Positions 6,968 through 9,116 of a stretch of 9,116 bases of DNA are shown here, in pieces. Origin of the DNA: Rickettsia typhi (GTDB lineage Bacteria > Pseudomonadota > Alphaproteobacteria > Rickettsiales > UBA1997). Made by a program: the position numbers and the translations under genes. Where the stretch lies: contig CAMDGT010000030.1 of NCBI GenBank assembly GCA_945898025.1, forward strand, positions 1-9,116, written 5' to 3'. The first letter of the stretch is position 1. Every line of letters begins with the position of its first letter. Under the pieces are notes generated by a model that saw only the letters and a program-made list of their open reading frames with translations, did not search any database and was not told the DNA's origin.

Positions 6968-8191
6968 ATGCTAAAAATATTTATATCATTAATAGTAATA
7001 GTAATATTATTTTTAATTAATGTTGAAAAATCGCTTGCCAATCAAGAAGATGTCACAGAAATAGAAATACCGATTACAAAAAACGAAGAATCTAAAATAA
7101 CAAACACAAATACTTTCTCAACTAATAAAAAATCTTTAGGCAATGATTCAAATCTTCAAAAAACAAAAAATTTATTCAATATTAATAACAAAAAAACCGA
7201 CGAAAATTCAGGTAAAGCAAACATTCTTGGAAGCGTAAAAAAATCAATTAATTCAAAAAAGAATCAATCAAATATCAAAAACAAGAAATCTACAGAATTA
7301 ACCCAAAAATCATTAGAATCAAAACAAGCACTTGAACCGATTGCAGATATTGAAGTTATAGAAGATGATAAAATAAGTAAATTAAGACAAAAGAAATTAC
7401 AACAAGAAAATATAAGCTTAAAAGATGAACACATTACTGAAAATAAGGCAGAAAAAATGCAAGATTATCAAAAAAAAGCACCTCAAAAACAGCTCAAAAA
7501 TATTTTTCAAGAACCCTTCCAACAAGAAGATAAAAAAAATTATGAAGAAAATTTAACTGAAGAAAATAAAACTGAAAATTCCAACGATATAAAATCAAAA
7601 TTAAGCCCCTTTAAGCCAAGAAAACCAACTACCGCGAGATTTTTCTCTGCAGATCTATCTGCACCAGAAACTTTTTTCAGTAGCAATAATTTAATAAAAA
7701 AAACTGGATCTTTTTATCGCGGTTTTGGTGAAATAATATTTTTCAGAGGTACAATAACAGATTCATTTGGCGTGCCAATTAATAATGCAATTGTAGAAAT
7801 ATGGCAAGCTAATTCTGCTGGAAAATATCATAGCTTATTAGAGCCAAATAGCGAATATATTGACCCTTATTTTAACATGTCTGGCAAGGCAATAACTAAC
7901 AACGTTGGTGAATATAATTTTATCACAATAATGCCGGGATCCAAAGTTGGCAGAGCTCCTCATATTAATATCAATGTCTACCATCCAAAATTCGGTAAAC
8001 TTGAAACAGAAAGTTATTTTGAAAATCACCCTAACAATAAAAGTGATTATCAATATACTTCTTACGATAAAATTGATGCAGAATTACTAACCGCTAAGGT
8101 TTCCTATTCAGAAGCAAATAATCCAAAATCAGTTAAAATATGCACTTTTAATATAATTTTACAAGGAACTCATCAATATAAAAAATACTAA
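6968..8191 (+). CDS. Exported protein with low-complexity linker and degenerate intradiol-dioxygenase-like domain
   Basis: Three parts are visible in 407 aa. A signal peptide (hydrophobic core 4-19) has a likely cleavage after Ser-Leu-Ala24. Residues 25 to about 215 are Lys/Asn/Glu/Gln-rich, probably disordered linker without aromatic core patterns. From about 220 to 402 comes an intradiol dioxygenase fold like the protocatechuate 3,4-dioxygenase beta chain, with GTITDSFGVPINNAIVEIWQ at 261-280, ANSAGKY at 281-287, IDPYF at 298-302, GEYNFITIMPG at 314-324, RAPHIN at 329-334 and FNIILQG at 394-400. In that family the ferric iron is held by two Tyr and two His. Tyr287, Arg329 and His332 are kept. 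The second Tyr falls on Lys326 next to a deletion of about seven residues, and the second His is Asn334. Aromatic ring cleavage is therefore doubtful. Only one subunit gene is present. It lies between dcd and a transporter gene. The fold call is good; the function is unknown. Confidence 0.85.
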   Translation: MLKIFISLIVIVILFLINVEKSLANQEDVTEIEIPITKNEESKITNTNTFSTNKKSLGNDSNLQKTKNLFNINNKKTDENSGKANILGSVKKSINSKKNQSNIKNKKSTELTQKSLESKQALEPIADIEVIEDDKISKLRQKKLQQENISLKDEHITENKAEKMQDYQKKAPQKQLKNIFQEPFQQEDKKNYEENLTEENKTENSNDIKSKLSPFKPRKPTTARFFSADLSAPETFFSSNNLIKKTGSFYRGFGEIIFFRGTITDSFGVPINNAIVEIWQANSAGKYHSLLEPNSEYIDPYFNMSGKAITNNVGEYNFITIMPGSKVGRAPHININVYHPKFGKLETESYFENHPNNKSDYQYTSYDKIDAELLTAKVSYSEANNPKSVKICTFNIILQGTHQYKKY

Positions 8192-8219
8192 TTTGACGAA
8201 TATTAACTACCCAAAACTA

Positions 8220-9116
8220 ATGACAATTATCGCTTTTCTTGGAATGTGTTTTGCTTGGAGCTTTAGCTGGTTTGCAATAAAATTACAATCTAACTCCTTC
8301 ATTGAACCAGAATTATCAACTTTCTATCGCTTTTTATTAACTAGTATTTTAATGATAATAATCTGCAAAATCTCAAAACAAAGATGCTTGATTAAAAAAT
8401 CAGAATTAAAACTACTGCCGATTATTGGCTTAACGAATTTTTCACTTAATTTTCTTATTGGTTACTTTGCCGTTAAATTCATTGCCAGCGGTATTGTAGC
8501 AATGATTTTTAGCCTCTCAATTCTTACCTCAGAAATAATTTCAGCAATCTTCAATAAACATAAAATTAAGAAAAAAATTATTATTAGCAGTATTGTTGGT
8601 TTTGTTGGTCTATCCATATTTATTCTACCTTCAATTAACTTCAATAATAATCATGCCAATGACTTTTTGATTGGGCTAGCACTCTCAATTTTAATGATGA
8701 TAATATATTCATTCGGAACAGTTTTAGTAGGAATCAATAAAGAAGTTAATAATACTCCATTATACACCACCATTACTTACTGCTCTGGCTTTGGAGCAAT
8801 ATTCTTGTTAGTAATAAATTTAGTAAAAAACAACAATTTTACGATTGATTACTCATTAAGCTATCTTGGATCGTTGTTTTATCTAGTATTTATTTCTACC
8901 ATACTCGCTTTTATCTGCTTATTTTATTTAATCCAAAAAATTGGTAGCACTAGAGCTAACTATACCGCATTAATATATCCAATTATTGCAATTATTACAT
9001 CGATGTTTTTAGAAAATTTAAAACTTAATCTCGTTAGTGTTATTGGAATTTTGATGATCATCTCTGCAATTGCGATTGAGTTCTTTTATACTCCAAAATC
9101 GTTAAAACATAATATT
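8220..9116 (+). CDS. EamA/DMT-superfamily transporter (partial, no stop in window)
   Basis: The frame is open through 299 codons to the window end and encodes an almost wholly hydrophobic protein with about ten predicted helices in two halves, as in EamA drug/metabolite transporters of about 300 aa. The first half begins MTIIAFLGMCFAWSFSWFAI and has the conserved TFYRFLLTS segment (residues 36-44). A helix with SGIVAMIFSLSILTSEI follows. The second half ends with the typical GSTRANYTALIYPIIAII and a following helix, ending EFFYTPKSLKHNI, so little is missing. A TTG at 8193, two bases after the preceding stop, is an alternative start adding nine residues. Neither start has a Shine-Dalgarno sequence. 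Close spacing suggests co-transcription with the exported protein. The substrate cannot be told; family members export amino acids, nucleotide precursors or other metabolites. Confidence 0.88.
   Translation, partial: MTIIAFLGMCFAWSFSWFAIKLQSNSFIEPELSTFYRFLLTSILMIIICKISKQRCLIKKSELKLLPIIGLTNFSLNFLIGYFAVKFIASGIVAMIFSLSILTSEIISAIFNKHKIKKKIIISSIVGFVGLSIFILPSINFNNNHANDFLIGLALSILMMIIYSFGTVLVGINKEVNNTPLYTTITYCSGFGAIFLLVINLVKNNNFTIDYSLSYLGSLFYLVFISTILAFICLFYLIQKIGSTRANYTALIYPIIAIITSMFLENLKLNLVSVIGILMIISAIAIEFFYTPKSLKHNI

Noticed and set aside
8462..8644. 60-codon minus-strand frame inside the transporter gene
   Set aside because: Its hydrophobic product is the antisense of membrane-helix codons, and the plus-strand frame is continuous and family-like.

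Overview
The window looks like part of an AT-rich chromosome of an alphaproteobacterium, plausibly Rickettsiales-like. The basis is the very low GC content, K/N/I-rich proteins, the dCTP deaminase with its C-terminal [13 protein letters not shown] tail, and a CTTGAA-type heat-shock promoter in front of groESL. Intact purE and gcvT argue against Rickettsia itself, which lacks purine synthesis, and favour a less reduced relative. This placement is inference from composition and protein style, not a phylogeny. There are no rRNA or tRNA genes, IS elements, phage genes or CRISPR arrays.

Minus-strand block, read right to left from 6191 to 1. It begins with lgt (prolipoprotein diacylglyceryl transferase), followed by a 293-bp non-coding gap with several small repeats. 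Next come a small Tyr-rich predicted lipoprotein and grxC (glutaredoxin). Then comes the chaperonin operon groES-groEL, which has a heat-shock-like promoter carrying an inverted repeat and ends in a strong intrinsic terminator. After a 273-bp gap with a good secG promoter come secG, gcvT and purE, separated by only 8-13 bp. The first 52 bases probably hold the 5' end of one more gene in that operon.

Plus-strand block, 6359 to the end. Divergent from lgt across a 167-bp shared promoter region are dcd (dCTP deaminase), a 407-aa exported protein, and an EamA/DMT-type ten-helix transporter that runs off the window. Spacing is 39 bp and then at most 28 bp, so these three are probably co-transcribed.

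Most genes are housekeeping: envelope biogenesis (lgt, secG, the lipoprotein), protein folding (groESL), redox (grxC), one-carbon and purine supply (gcvT feeding folate units, purE acting in the purine pathway) and pyrimidine nucleotide supply (dcd). The unusual gene is the exported protein at 6968-8191. It has a signal peptide, about 190 residues of Lys/Asn/Glu/Gln-rich low-complexity linker, and a C-terminal intradiol (protocatechuate 3,4-dioxygenase-like) domain. That domain seems to have lost two of the four canonical iron ligands, so it may not be an ordinary ring-cleaving enzyme.
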